A stretch of DNA of 46,226 nt from an uncultured Bacilli bacterium (GCA_944363605.1 CALVUM010000004.1:1-46226); one strand, 5' to 3'; shown: positions 8,927-18,210, counted from the first letter of the stretch. The notes: generated from the letters alone by a model not told the origin. Made by a program: numbers and translations.

Positions 8927-9512
8927 ACTTACTCATAATCTTATTCATTTCATACATTTTACGATCAAGTTCCTGAATATCCTCTGCATAACTAAGCATT
9001 GCCTCTTGAACATCTAAAGGAATTTCTTCATGAAATTTATAACGAATCTTATGGTCTAAACTCGCCCAAAAATCCATTGCAACTGTCCGAACTTGAATTT
9101 CAGCTGTAACATATTCAACATATCCTTCTAAATATATAGGAACTAAAACAATTAAATGGTAACTGCTATATCCTGTTTCTTTAGGTTCCTTAATATAATC
9201 TTTTCTTTTTTTTATCAACAAATTGGTTGAATGACTAATCATCGATACAATATCGTAAACATCACTTAAAAAAGAAACAACAATTCGAAAACCAATAACA
9301 TCTGAAATCTGTTTTTCAATGTTTTCAAAATTATATTCATACCCTTTAGATAGCAATTTATTCTGAATACTTTTTTGTGATTTAATTCTTGATTTCACGT
9401 GTTCAACCGGCATATATCCATGTTTTCTTTCAAATTCTTTTATTAGCACCTGAAGTTCTGTTTCCAACATTTTTTGGGCATATTCATATTTATAAAAACA
9501 ATCTTGATCCAT
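8907..9512 (-). CDS. Small alarmone synthetase (RelQ/RelP type GTP pyrophosphokinase)
   Basis: Makes (p)ppGpp or pGpp from ATP and GTP/GDP/GMP under stress. Only the synthetase domain is present (201 aa). Seen: the basic substrate region HVKSRIKSQKSIQNKL, DVIGFRIVV, the ATP/GTP-binding ETGYSSYHLIV, and the EIQVRTVAMDFWASLDHKIRYK block typical of RelA/SpoT synthetases. There is no HD hydrolase, TGS or ACT domain, so this is a stand-alone SAS. A separate HD hydrolase of the SAH type is encoded at 32431-32988, which may supply the opposing activity. It has its own promoter and is followed by mutY in an overlapping arrangement. Confidence 0.92.
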   Translation of the reverse strand: MDQDCFYKYEYAQKMLETELQVLIKEFERKHGYMPVEHVKSRIKSQKSIQNKLLSKGYEYNFENIEKQISDVIGFRIVVSFLSDVYDIVSMISHSTNLLIKKRKDYIKEPKETGYSSYHLIVLVPIYLEGYVEYVTAEIQVRTVAMDFWASLDHKIRYKFHEEIPLDVQEAMLSYAEDIQELDRKMYEMNKIMSKYEKEEY

Positions 9513-9576
9513 AATAAATTATTTTCACCTCTAGTTAAAAAAGAAGCAATACCACTCGTATCACTTCGATAACTAT

Positions 9577-9604
9577 ATTATATCATATTTAAGAAAAAAA
9601 GCAA
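9577..9604 (-). promoter_or_regulatory. Promoter of the alarmone synthetase-mutY unit
   Basis: The minus strand reads TTGCTT (9604-9599), a 16-bp spacer and TATAAT (9582-9577), placing the start near 9570. The leader is about 58 nt, with an AGAGGTG ribosome binding site. The -35 sits at the end of the upstream YtxH gene. Confidence 0.65.
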
Positions 9605-9605
9605 C

Positions 9606-10001
9606 CTAACCTTCAAGCTTCTTTAAAACACCTTTAGTTACTTCAATCGCTTTTTCACGTACTGCAGTCGCAGCTTCTTCTAACATTGGTTCACCTTTAG
9701 CCTTTACATAATCAACCAATTCTTTCGCGCTTTTTTGAATATCTTGAGCTTTTTTTTGAGCAACTTTCAACACTTTTTCCTTATCCAAATCTTTTAAAGC
9801 TGCTTCAATTTCTTCAGACTTGCGAACTACATATTCTTTTACATCATCTAAATCTACTTCTTTCGCCTTCTTTATTAAATCATCCAATTTTTCCTTTAAC
9901 TCGGCTCGAGTCTCCTTACCACTTTTTGGAGCAAACAAAATTCCTAAACCAGCCCCTATAGCAGCACCACCTAATAAAGCTGCAGCAGTTTTTTTCTTCA
10001 T
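9606..10001 (-). CDS. YtxH domain-containing protein
   Basis: A 131-residue protein with one N-terminal Ala/Gly-rich membrane segment (AAALLGGAAIGAGLGILFAP, about residues 5-24) followed by PKSGKETRAEL, the YtxH signature. A long, charged, Lys/Glu-rich helical region follows (about 35-130). YtxH-family proteins are general-stress-associated in Bacillus; their molecular function is unclear. It ends just before the promoter of the alarmone synthetase and is probably a separate transcript. Confidence 0.85.
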   Translation of the reverse strand: MKKKTAAALLGGAAIGAGLGILFAPKSGKETRAELKEKLDDLIKKAKEVDLDDVKEYVVRKSEEIEAALKDLDKEKVLKVAQKKAQDIQKSAKELVDYVKAKGEPMLEEAATAVREKAIEVTKGVLKKLEG

Positions 10002-10071
10002 CTAAAATCGCCTACCTTCCTAAAAACATTATACACAAAAAGAAAGAAAGAATACATTATTGAGCACAAAT

Positions 10072-10101
10072 TTGACTTTTAATTGACAAAAAAGATATAA
10101 T
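10072..10101 (+). promoter_or_regulatory. Promoter of the CmpB-family gene
   Basis: TTGACT (10072-10077), an 18-bp spacer and TATAAT (10096-10101). An AAAGAGGA ribosome binding site follows, ahead of the ATG at 10125. Confidence 0.65.
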
Positions 10102-10124
10102 AAAAGAATAGAAAAGAGGAAAAA

Positions 10125-10823
10125 ATGTCAAGAATAACAACATATATATTATTATTTTTTATCTACTCATTTTTAGGTTGGTGTTTAGAAGTGGGTTGCA
10201 AACTGGTAAGTAGCCATAAATTTGTGAACCGTGGATTTTTAATCGGACCATACTGCCCTATTTATGGATGGGGAGTATTAATCATGACTATTTTACTAAA
10301 TAGATATTTAGATGATCCGATAACCCTTTTTATCATGATTATTCTCTGTTGTTCTTTTTTAGAATACTTTACAAGTTATTTTTTAGAAAAAATATATCAT
10401 ACTAGATGGTGGGATTATTCAAAATATAAATTTAACATCAACGGAAGAATTTGCTTAGAAACTATGATTCCTTTTGGAATGTTTGGTTTGCTCATTATGT
10501 ACAAGACAAATCCATTTTTTATAAACATAATAAACAAAATTCCAGAAAATATTACTTTAATTTTAAGCGCATTTCTTATAATAATTTTTATTACTGATAA
10601 TATTATTTCTTCAAAAACGATTTTAGAAATTCAAAAAATCAATCAAAACATCCAAAATAAATTAATTATCAAAAAAGATGATACAGAAAGAATTACCAAA
10701 TTAGTACGAGAAAGAATTGAAAAGTCCAAAAAAATTCTCAATCGAAGACTTATTCATGCCTTTCCTCATTTAAAGCTACTTAAGAGAACGAAAAAGAAAA
10801 ATACAAAAAGAAAGAACGGATAA
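10125..10823 (+). CDS. CmpB-family putative ABC transporter membrane protein
   Basis: A 232-residue integral membrane protein. The first part, FFIYSFLGWCLEVGCKL with NRGFLIGPYCPIYGWG, is diagnostic of the putative ABC-transporter type IV (CmpB, PF06541-like) family found across Firmicutes. About five membrane segments span residues 5-165. The tail (170-232) is cytoplasmic, very basic and coiled-coil-like. No ATPase gene is next to it, so actual transporter function is unproven. Its last 48 bases overlap the end of the convergent PAP2 gene. Confidence 0.8.
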   Translation: MSRITTYILLFFIYSFLGWCLEVGCKLVSSHKFVNRGFLIGPYCPIYGWGVLIMTILLNRYLDDPITLFIMIILCCSFLEYFTSYFLEKIYHTRWWDYSKYKFNINGRICLETMIPFGMFGLLIMYKTNPFFINIINKIPENITLILSAFLIIIFITDNIISSKTILEIQKINQNIQNKLIIKKDDTERITKLVRERIEKSKKILNRRLIHAFPHLKLLKRTKKKNTKRKNG

Positions 10824-11369
10824 AGATATACAAAAAGCACCTATAACATCACTTGTATAATGAACCCCCAAATAAATTCTACTTAATCCAATCAAAATAG
10901 AAAATAAAATTAAACAAACTGTAAAAAGAACCTTCCAAGTTTTTGACAAATTGCTTTCCCAAAGAAAATAAATCATCAAAAAAGAAAACGAAGTTGCAGC
11001 CATCATATGACCACTTGGAAATGAGTATCCTGTTTCCTCTACTAAATGAGGAAAACCTGGACGTTCACGACTAAAAAAATACTTTAATAACAAATTTAAA
11101 ACAGATTCAACAATCATTGTCCCAAGTAGGAGTTCTCTACTTCTTTTTTTTCTTAAGAAGAAAAAGGCAATAACTACAAAAATACAAATCCAAAAAGTAT
11201 CCCCAAAATCAGTAATAAAGCGAAAAAAACTTTCTAAAGGAAAACTAAATAACCATTCATAAAAAGGAACATCAAAAAAAATCGTATTCCCATTAATAAT
11301 AAAAATAGATAAAAAGAAAAAACAAAAAAAGAAAAAAATCGATATATATAAGTAATAAATGGTTTTCAT
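10776..11369 (-). CDS. PAP2-family membrane phosphatase
   Basis: A membrane lipid phosphatase, probably acting on phosphatidate, undecaprenyl diphosphate or a similar substrate on the outer face. All three motifs are present: KYFFSRERP (96-104), PSGH (118-121) and SRIYLGVHYTSD with catalytic His170 and Asp174. Six membrane segments fit the 197-residue length. An AGGAGAT ribosome binding site precedes the ATG. It is convergent with, and overlaps, the CmpB-family gene. Confidence 0.9.
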   Translation of the reverse strand: MKTIYYLYISIFFFFCFFFLSIFIINGNTIFFDVPFYEWLFSFPLESFFRFITDFGDTFWICIFVVIAFFFLRKKRSRELLLGTMIVESVLNLLLKYFFSRERPGFPHLVEETGYSFPSGHMMAATSFSFLMIYFLWESNLSKTWKVLFTVCLILFSILIGLSRIYLGVHYTSDVIGAFCISLSVLSFCIFLFRSLK

Positions 11370-11523
11370 AACGTATCTCCTACTATTTTAAATATATGTT
11401 TTACTTATATTTATTTTACTATGATTTTTTTCTTTTTTCTATAACAAAGTCTCTGAAATTTTTATTAAAACAGATTAAGAAATAATACGCTCTCTTTATT
11501 CTATAGTTTTTTTATGAAATCTT

Positions 11524-13335
11524 TTATTCTTCAAAAAAAATCTGGTACCACCGAATAAAACAAAATACATTCCATATTTTACGATAATGATCTTTTTTTT
11601 GGTTTTTATGCTCTTCTAACATTTTTAAAAGTTTTTTTGTATCAAAATACTTTAAGGCAATATCAGAAGTAAAAGCAACCTTTATTGTATGATAAACATC
11701 ATCATCCCTCATCCAATCACGAACTGGTACAGGAAAACCCAATTTCTTCTTTTTATATGCTTCAGTTGGAATAACTTTTTTAGCCGCATCACGTAAAGCC
11801 ACTTTTGTATTTTCTTTAGTAACTTTATATTCCAAAGGTAAAGAAGCAGCAATCTTAAAAACTTCTTTATCTATAAAAGGAACTCTGCCTTCTAAAGAAT
11901 TAGCCATTGTCATCCGATCAGCTTTTTGTAAAATATCTTTCATTAACCAAAAATGAATATCAATAGCTTGCATTTTTACTAAATTACTTTTACCTTTAAA
12001 TTCATCATATACTGGTTTTGTAATTTCTTCATTTTTTAAAGTTACTGGAATTTTTAAAAGTTTTTTTACTTCACGTTCATTCCAAACTTTATTGACACCT
12101 ATATAATTTTCCTCTAAAGTCATTCCCCTTCGAACTAAAAAGTTAATCCCACGAATTGGTGGCAAATATAAACAAAATTTAGCAATTGCATGACGAATAA
12201 AGTAAGGAACTTTATTATAAAAAGAATAATCGACTTCTTCACGATAGGAATTATATCCTCCAAAGAATTCATCTGCTCCTTCTCCAGATAAAACAACTTT
12301 CACATCTTCACTAGCCAATTTTGAAACAAAATACAAAGAGACAATAGCAGGATCACTAGCCGGTTCATCCATATGATATAAAACTTTATCCAAAGATTTC
12401 ATATATTCTTCTTTAGAAACAATTTTTTGTTTATTTTGAATTCCTAACTTATCAGCTAAATCCTTCGCGTAATTACTTTCATCATACCGAGGCACTTCAT
12501 ATCCAACTGTATAAGTTTTGTCTGGTCTTGCCAAAGAAACAATATAAGAAGAATCTATCCCACTAGATAAAAAAGAACCAACTTCAACATCACTAATCAT
12601 ATGATGCTTTACACTATCGTCCATGATTTCGCCAATTTTTTTAACAGTTTTTTGATAATCTTTTTTCTCAATAGGAAACTCTAACTTATAATAACGATCC
12701 AAAACAATCTCGCCATTTTGATAAGTCAAAGTATTTCCAGCATCAAGTCTTTTTACTCCCTCAAAAAAAGTTTCCATAGTTGGAGTAAAACTAAAAGATA
12801 AATATGCAGGTAATATTTTTTCATTAAATTTTTTTTCAAACTTTGGATGGTCTAAAAAAGCTTTAATTTCAGATGCAAATAATAAAGAACCATCATTTTG
12901 ATAATAATAAAAAGGTTTTATACCAAAAGGATCTCTTGCACAAAACAAAAGCTTTTCTTTAATGTCATATAAAGCAAAAGCAAACATACCCCGTAAATGA
13001 TTAGGTAAATCCTTACCCCATTTTAAATATCCTGCAAGTAACACCTCTGTATCACTATCTGTCTGAAAAGGATAATCCTTTAAATCTTTTTTTAATTCTT
13101 TATAATTATAAATCTCCCCATTAAAAACGATCACTAAATTTCCATCAGAACTAAACATCGGTTGTTTCCCGCCATCAATATCAATGATAGATAATCGCCG
13201 TTGACCTAAAGCTACCCCATCTCGAACAAAAAAACCTTCAGCATCTGGTCCACGATGACGAATTCGATCTGTCATTCCTTTTAAAACTTTTTTCATATTT
13301 TTTTCTTTACCAACAAAACCGGCAATACCGCACAT
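11524..13335 (-). CDS. asnB: Asparagine synthetase B (glutamine-hydrolysing)
   Basis: Converts aspartate to asparagine using ATP and ammonia from glutamine. I chose the ATG at 13335 because the mature protein must begin with the nucleophile Cys2 (MCGIAGFVG) and a GAAGGTGAT ribosome binding site lies just upstream; the open frame extends 15 codons further without reason. N-terminal glutaminase motifs: RHRGPDAEG, GQRRLSIID, VFNGEIYNY. The C-terminal synthetase has the PP-loop SSGIDSSY and VVLSGEGADEFFGGY. Length about 603 aa, normal. A TATAAT box (13363-13358) suggests a very short leader and no large riboswitch or T-box. Confidence 0.93.
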   Translation of the reverse strand: MCGIAGFVGKEKNMKKVLKGMTDRIRHRGPDAEGFFVRDGVALGQRRLSIIDIDGGKQPMFSSDGNLVIVFNGEIYNYKELKKDLKDYPFQTDSDTEVLLAGYLKWGKDLPNHLRGMFAFALYDIKEKLLFCARDPFGIKPFYYYQNDGSLLFASEIKAFLDHPKFEKKFNEKILPAYLSFSFTPTMETFFEGVKRLDAGNTLTYQNGEIVLDRYYKLEFPIEKKDYQKTVKKIGEIMDDSVKHHMISDVEVGSFLSSGIDSSYIVSLARPDKTYTVGYEVPRYDESNYAKDLADKLGIQNKQKIVSKEEYMKSLDKVLYHMDEPASDPAIVSLYFVSKLASEDVKVVLSGEGADEFFGGYNSYREEVDYSFYNKVPYFIRHAIAKFCLYLPPIRGINFLVRRGMTLEENYIGVNKVWNEREVKKLLKIPVTLKNEEITKPVYDEFKGKSNLVKMQAIDIHFWLMKDILQKADRMTMANSLEGRVPFIDKEVFKIAASLPLEYKVTKENTKVALRDAAKKVIPTEAYKKKKLGFPVPVRDWMRDDDVYHTIKVAFTSDIALKYFDTKKLLKMLEEHKNQKKDHYRKIWNVFCFIRWYQIFFEE

Positions 13336-13638
13336 AAAATCACCTTCATTATTACATATTATAACCTTTTTTCTTAACATTTAAAAGCATAGGTTTTCAT
13401 TTTCAGCTAATCATTGTATATTTTTTTGACATCCAAAAAGACTAAAATAAAATATAATCATTTATCTTATTTTGATTCATATTTTTCACTACTCAAACTC
13501 CATCGTTTCTGTTTTAAAACTTCCAAAGTATTTTTCCAATAAGTCAAAGACTTATCAATTAATTAAAATCATCACCCTATTCTACATTCACCAATTTTAT
13601 AAAATTGTTAACCGAGCTTTGAATAAAACGCCATTTTG
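13336..13638. other. Intergenic region with a promoter-like element and a hairpin
   Basis: It holds the asnB -10 box (13358-13363). On the plus strand TTGACA (13426-13431) is followed 16 bp later by TAAAAT (13448-13453), with TATAAT overlapping at 13453. A perfect 7-bp hairpin (ATAAGTC/GACTTAT, loop AAA) lies at 13539-13555 without a T-run. A minus-strand frame ending near 13476 encodes about 31 protein-like residues (including LTYWKNTLEVLKQKR) but has no ATG or GTG start. It may be a gene remnant. No firm gene is visible. Confidence 0.35.
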
Positions 13639-14655
13639 CTATTTTCTTTTCCTATAAGTAAGAACAACATTATCACTGATAATATCATTTTCTTCTGCAC
13701 CTTGAATAAAATCATAAGAATAATGATCCCATTTCTTTATAAGTCCTGTACAAATCCCATTTTTCACATCTTCTTTTAGAATATATTTATTAAAAAAATT
13801 ATGATAGTCATTATTCTCAAGCGGAATATTTAAAGCATGCTTCAAAGCATCTGTTGCAACTTCAAAACCGTAAGCCACTTGGATAAAACCATCATTAGCT
13901 AATAGATTGCTAAGTTTTTTATCAATAAATCTATTAGCTTCGTACACTGTTCCAATATCTTTTATTTCTTGATAATACTGCAAGATATTATCTAAAGCAA
14001 TTAAATCATATTGTAAAGTAAATGTAGATGGAACATCAGTTAAAGAGCAAATATGATAGTTTATCTCCACTTTCTCACTTCTTAATATTTTTTGCAATTT
14101 ATAATATTCTTCTTCATTATAAAAAGAAGTAATTCTTTTTAAGTAATCTGTACTAATAATATATTCAAATCTAAACAAACCAGAAAATAGTAAATCTGAA
14201 CTATAAAAATAATCCAGCAAAGATCCAAAAACTATCTCAACATCATCATCCAAATAAAATCTCAATTTTTCAAACAACTCATTTGATAATAAATCTTTAA
14301 CTTTATCTGTAGACATTAAAGGATATTGTTCTTTTAAAGTAAAATGTTTCATAAACTCTTCATAAGATAAAACCGTTATAGCAGTTTTCATATATAGAAA
14401 AAATAACCTCTGTAATTCATTTATATCAAACATATCAACTTTACACGCGCCATTTAATAAAGCCTCATATCCGATTGCTCCTGTTCCCCCTACACACAAA
14501 ACAGTTTTAGCATCTTTATATAACTTCATCATTTCTTTTGTATTAGAGGTAGGAGCTAAAAAAATACTGCTATATTGTGTAAAATCAGTATTCCCAACAT
14601 TATATTTTGAACTAGCTAGCTTAAAAGCTTGTTCCCTTAGCTTTAAAAAATCCAC
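13639..14655 (-). CDS. SAM-dependent methyltransferase-fold protein, DUF3419/BtaA-like
   Basis: A 338-residue protein with a Rossmann SAM-binding core: VLCVGGTGAIGYEALLNGA followed by the acidic strand end VDMFDINELQ at about residues 52-80. The LTDVPSTF and YDLIALDNILQYY blocks further on resemble the post-motif strands of DUF3419-type enzymes, whose known members transfer an aminocarboxypropyl group from SAM to lipid. That match is by pattern only. The start is GTG with a weak AAGTGG site. It is a single gene in the same direction as asnB. Confidence 0.6.
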   Translation of the reverse strand: MDFLKLREQAFKLASSKYNVGNTDFTQYSSIFLAPTSNTKEMMKLYKDAKTVLCVGGTGAIGYEALLNGACKVDMFDINELQRLFFLYMKTAITVLSYEEFMKHFTLKEQYPLMSTDKVKDLLSNELFEKLRFYLDDDVEIVFGSLLDYFYSSDLLFSGLFRFEYIISTDYLKRITSFYNEEEYYKLQKILRSEKVEINYHICSLTDVPSTFTLQYDLIALDNILQYYQEIKDIGTVYEANRFIDKKLSNLLANDGFIQVAYGFEVATDALKHALNIPLENNDYHNFFNKYILKEDVKNGICTGLIKKWDHYSYDFIQGAEENDIISDNVVLTYRKRK

Positions 14656-14910
14656 AATAATACCACTTCTTTCAAATCCTGTTAACTATTAAATCAAAAA
14701 CTCCCAATAAAAATCAAGATTATTTTATAAATTTATAAAATTTTTAACACAAACCTACATTTAGACTTCAGTCAAATTAACATATTTCTAGTTTTTTTAC
14801 TATACCTTACTAAATTTTTAAAACTAATTTAGCCCCATCATTTTAGCATCTTTCTTTAATTTGTTTTCATTTTTCTTTTATATAAATTTTATTTCGTTAT
14901 CCGTCTACAC

Positions 14911-14939
14911 TTGACTAAAATTGACTTGATTAATAAAAT
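14911..14939 (+). promoter_or_regulatory. Promoter of candidate sRNA
   Basis: TTGACT (14911-14916), a 17-bp spacer and TAAAAT (14934-14939), with nothing but about 80 bases and a terminator downstream. Confidence 0.55.
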
Positions 14940-14945
14940 GGAACA

Positions 14946-15026
14946 TCTAATCCTACATAAACTATTAAAGTATTAGCATTGAAAATTACTTGTTAAAAAA
15001 ATTAAGTATCCTTACTTAATTTTTTT
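14946..15026 (+). ncRNA. Candidate small RNA, about 80 nt
   Basis: A well-spaced promoter (14911-14939) is followed about 50 bases later by a strong Rho-independent hairpin, so a discrete RNA of about 80 nt is predicted. It has no ribosome binding site and only a 12-codon frame starting inside the promoter. Its 3' end faces the stop of the convergent gene at 15060-16028, so the terminator may mainly serve that gene. Without expression data this is a candidate only. Confidence 0.4.
14995..15026. terminator. Bidirectional terminator
   Basis: The stem ATTAAGTA/TACTTAAT with a four-base loop is flanked by A-run and T-run on either side, so it can terminate transcription from both directions: the plus-strand sRNA and the minus-strand gene ending at 15060. 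Confidence 0.75.
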
Positions 15027-15059
15027 GCATGACCAACAATCATAATCAATTTTAAAATA

Positions 15060-16028
15060 TTAAATCTCTTTTAAATCTTTTTTAATTTTTTTAAGTAAAC
15101 AAATTCCTTCTTCAGTTGTATCCTGATTCATATTTACAAAAGGAAGAAGTTCTTGAGAGGTTACTTCTGATTTTGGAAAAAAATGATAACTAGCATATAA
15201 AACTTTGCTTACCTTTATTAAAGCTTCAAGTTCTTTAAATGATGAAGACTCGTTTCTTAAGCTTTTACCAACACTTTGAATTTTTTTCTGGACAGCAGAA
15301 TTTAAAGATTGCCCTTTAATATCTTCTAATTTATCAAAAAAAGAAAGGCCGGAAATTATTGAAAGAAGCTTAAATGATTGAGGTACATCACCATTTCCTA
15401 AAGTTACAAAATGATAGTTTTGATCTTCTATAACGCCAAGATCAAGTAAAATAGATAGCATAAGTTGAAATTTAAGTAATGTATCTTCCATATTAAAATC
15501 AGGAACTTCTTGATAAAATAGCTTATACATCGTAACTAAATTTTTTTCTTCTTGAGTTAAATTTCTACTTGTTGCATTTTTTAAATCATAAAGATGTTGC
15601 AAAAATAAATAAAAAAAATCAATTATATCCAACATTTCACGAGAATAGGCAGTATCTCTATTCCTAAAACTACTACACACCCCATCTTCTTCATTATATC
15701 TCATTACACTCAATTTTCCTTCAATGTTTCTCCACATTTCTAACTTTTCCAATTGAGTATTTTTATATACCACGATTTCATCATCAAGAAACCCTTCTTT
15801 TTTCAAAATTTCTACTGAAAAAAATTTTTCTTGATAATCTTTAAAAACAGTTCGTAAATTTATCACAATTTTAGGAACATCAATATTTTCTTGGCTAAGC
15901 AACCATTTCTTAATACGTTCGCAAATTTCACCATCATTCATACCTAATTCTGGTCCAATTCCTTGAAAATCAAAAGAAATTTCACTTCCATTCATAGCAA
16001 TGTTGTCACAAATATGTATTGTTTTCAT
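15060..16028 (-). CDS. Hypothetical protein, 322 aa
   Basis: I do not recognise this protein. It is soluble, acidic and mostly helical after about residue 130, with no signal peptide or membrane segment. The N-terminal third (MKTIHICDNIAMNGSEISF) looks like alternating strands and helices. No catalytic motif stands out. It is downstream of tex and the large orphan at 18256, on the same strand, and ends at a terminator. Its function cannot be inferred from context. Confidence 0.6.
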   Translation of the reverse strand: MKTIHICDNIAMNGSEISFDFQGIGPELGMNDGEICERIKKWLLSQENIDVPKIVINLRTVFKDYQEKFFSVEILKKEGFLDDEIVVYKNTQLEKLEMWRNIEGKLSVMRYNEEDGVCSSFRNRDTAYSREMLDIIDFFYLFLQHLYDLKNATSRNLTQEEKNLVTMYKLFYQEVPDFNMEDTLLKFQLMLSILLDLGVIEDQNYHFVTLGNGDVPQSFKLLSIISGLSFFDKLEDIKGQSLNSAVQKKIQSVGKSLRNESSSFKELEALIKVSKVLYASYHFFPKSEVTSQELLPFVNMNQDTTEEGICLLKKIKKDLKEI

Positions 16029-16089
16029 AAATACCTCTTTCTTTATATATCAAACATATCACTAGTCAAAAGAAAAAATAAATAATAAA

Positions 16090-18210
16090 TTATTCTTTTA
16101 TCAAAGATAACTGCACTTTTTCTTTTTCTAAATCAATACCACATACATAGACAGTCACAATTTCTCCAACAGATAAAATATCGTTTGGATTTTTCACAAA
16201 ACTTTTACTCATTTTAGAGATATGAACTAATCCATCATTATGTAACCCAATATCAACAAACGCACCAAAACTAGTCACGTTACGAACTGTTCCTTTAAGT
16301 TCCATTCCCTCTTTTAAATCTTGAATAGTTAAAACATAACTTTTTAAAACAATATCATCCAATTTATCTCGATAATCTTGACCAGGATGCTTTAATTCTT
16401 CTAAAATGTCCTGAACAGTATAAACATCTGCACCTAACTCATTAGCAAGTTTTACAGCGCTTGCCTTATTTAAAACTTCAGTAAATTCTAAAGTTCCTAA
16501 ATTTTTTAAATCTAATTGTAAAACTGTTAAAATTTTCCCAGCAAGTTCATAGCTTTCTGGATGAATTCTAGTTCTATCTAAAGGATTTTCTCCATCGACA
16601 ATTCTTAAAAAACCAATCGCTTGTTCATAAACTTTGTCGGTAAAACCGGCAAGTTTCTTGACTTCCTCTCTTGAAACAAAAGCTTTTTTCTCTCGAAATT
16701 TTAAAATACTATCAATCGTTTTTTTCGTTAAACCAGAAATATAACTTAAAATACTAGAACTCGCTGTATTAATATTGACACCAATTTCATTCACAATCTT
16801 TGAAACAGTAAAGGATAAGGCTTCTGAAAGTTCCTTTTGATTAACATCATGTTGATATTCTCCAACACCGATACTTTTTGGATCAATTTTAACTAATTCA
16901 GACAATGGATCCTGTACTCTTCTACCAATAGAAATCGCACTTCTTTTTTCAACCGTTAAATCAGGAAACTCTTTAATAGCTAAAGGACTCGCTGAATAAA
17001 CAGAGGCACCCGCTTCACTAACTAAATTATACAAAACATTCGTTCCTTTAATAGAATCTGCGACAAAAGCTTCACTTTCTCTTGAAGCTGTGCCATTCCC
17101 AATCGCGACAATTTGTACTCCATACTTTTGAATTAAAGAATTCAAAATTTCTTTACTTTTTTCCTTTTCATTCTTGGGTTCATGTGGATAAATGGTTGCA
17201 ATTTCTAAAACATTTCCATAAGGATTTAAAACAGCTAATTTACACCCTGTTCGAAAAGCCGGATCAAAACCTAAAACCACTTTATCTTTAACTGGTTTAG
17301 TCATAAGTAAATGTTCTAAATTATCTTGAAAAGTAATAATCGCTTTTTCTTCAGCCATTTCAGTTAAATCTGTTCGGATTTCTCTTTCAACACTAGGATA
17401 AATCAAACGTTTTAAAGCATCAAGAATTGCATTTTCAACTTCCGTAACTACAAAAGAATCTTTATTTTTAATAATTTTATTTTTTAAATTTTCTAAAATT
17501 TTCTCCTTATCAAAATCTAAAGAAACAGACAAGACTTTTTCTTCTTCTCCTCGATTCATTGCTAAAATACGGTAATGTTTCGCATAACGAATTTTTTCTT
17601 CAAAATCATAATACATTTGATAAACTTTTTTTTCATCAACTGCATTTTTCTTCAATTTACTAACCAAAGATCCATTATTCCAAATTTCTTTTTTAATAAA
17701 CTTTCGATAATAAGCATTATCACTTATCCACTCAGCAATAATATATTTAGCTCCTTCAATAGCTTTTTCTACACCACATTCAAAACCACTTGCCAATTGT
17801 TCTAACGTTCCACTTAGTGGAAAACTCATCATTTTTTTAGCTAATGGTTCTAGTCCCATTTTAATAGCTTCACTCGCCTTCGTTTTCTTTTTCTCTTTAA
17901 AAGGCCTATATAAATCTTCCACATCACTTAATTTTTCACAAGCTAAAATAGAAGCTCTTAATTCATCAGTCATCAAATCTTTCTCTTCAATTAATCTAAT
18001 AACATCTTCTTTTCTTTTAAGTAAATTTTCTAAATATGTATATTCTTTTTCAATAGAACGTATCTGTTCTTCATCCAAAGAACCCGTTGCTTCTTTTCGA
18101 TAACGTGCGATGAAAGGAATCGTCGCGCCTTCTTCTAATAATTTTAAAACTGCTTCAATTTGAGAAACTTTAATACCCAAATTTTTTGCTAATATTTCTT
18201 TATTGTTCAT
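16090..18210 (-). CDS. tex: Tex-family S1 RNA-binding transcription accessory protein
   Basis: Tex proteins bind nucleic acid through a C-terminal S1 domain and affect transcription and stress tolerance. Domains in order: helical N-terminus (LEEGATIPFIARYRKEATGSLDEEQ, a Tex hallmark), YqgF-like RNase H fold (VVLGFDPAFRTGCKLAVLN), helix-hairpin-helix repeats (NINTASSSILSYISGL, FVSREEVKKLAGF) and the S1 domain (GTVRNVTSFGAFVDIGLHNDG) at the end. I start it at 18210 because Tex proteins begin MNNKEI-like here and a GGAAG site lies upstream; the frame opens 14 codons earlier without family support. About 706 aa, normal length. Confidence 0.92.
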   Translation of the reverse strand: MNNKEILAKNLGIKVSQIEAVLKLLEEGATIPFIARYRKEATGSLDEEQIRSIEKEYTYLENLLKRKEDVIRLIEEKDLMTDELRASILACEKLSDVEDLYRPFKEKKKTKASEAIKMGLEPLAKKMMSFPLSGTLEQLASGFECGVEKAIEGAKYIIAEWISDNAYYRKFIKKEIWNNGSLVSKLKKNAVDEKKVYQMYYDFEEKIRYAKHYRILAMNRGEEEKVLSVSLDFDKEKILENLKNKIIKNKDSFVVTEVENAILDALKRLIYPSVEREIRTDLTEMAEEKAIITFQDNLEHLLMTKPVKDKVVLGFDPAFRTGCKLAVLNPYGNVLEIATIYPHEPKNEKEKSKEILNSLIQKYGVQIVAIGNGTASRESEAFVADSIKGTNVLYNLVSEAGASVYSASPLAIKEFPDLTVEKRSAISIGRRVQDPLSELVKIDPKSIGVGEYQHDVNQKELSEALSFTVSKIVNEIGVNINTASSSILSYISGLTKKTIDSILKFREKKAFVSREEVKKLAGFTDKVYEQAIGFLRIVDGENPLDRTRIHPESYELAGKILTVLQLDLKNLGTLEFTEVLNKASAVKLANELGADVYTVQDILEELKHPGQDYRDKLDDIVLKSYVLTIQDLKEGMELKGTVRNVTSFGAFVDIGLHNDGLVHISKMSKSFVKNPNDILSVGEIVTVYVCGIDLEKEKVQLSLIKE

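Larger units (their letters stand above)
14656..15059. other. 403-bp intergenic region, contains a candidate sRNA
   Basis: No protein gene is visible. Apart from the sRNA candidate at 14946-15026, the region is plain AT-rich sequence. The left part should hold the promoter of the gene at 13639-14655; a TTGTGT / 17 bp / TATAAA pair on the minus strand near 14715-14745 is the best candidate. Confidence 0.5.

Noticed and set aside
13472..13657. 61-codon plus-strand frame
   Set aside because: It begins with TTG, has no ribosome binding site, overlaps the end of the gene at 13639 and its product is unremarkable.
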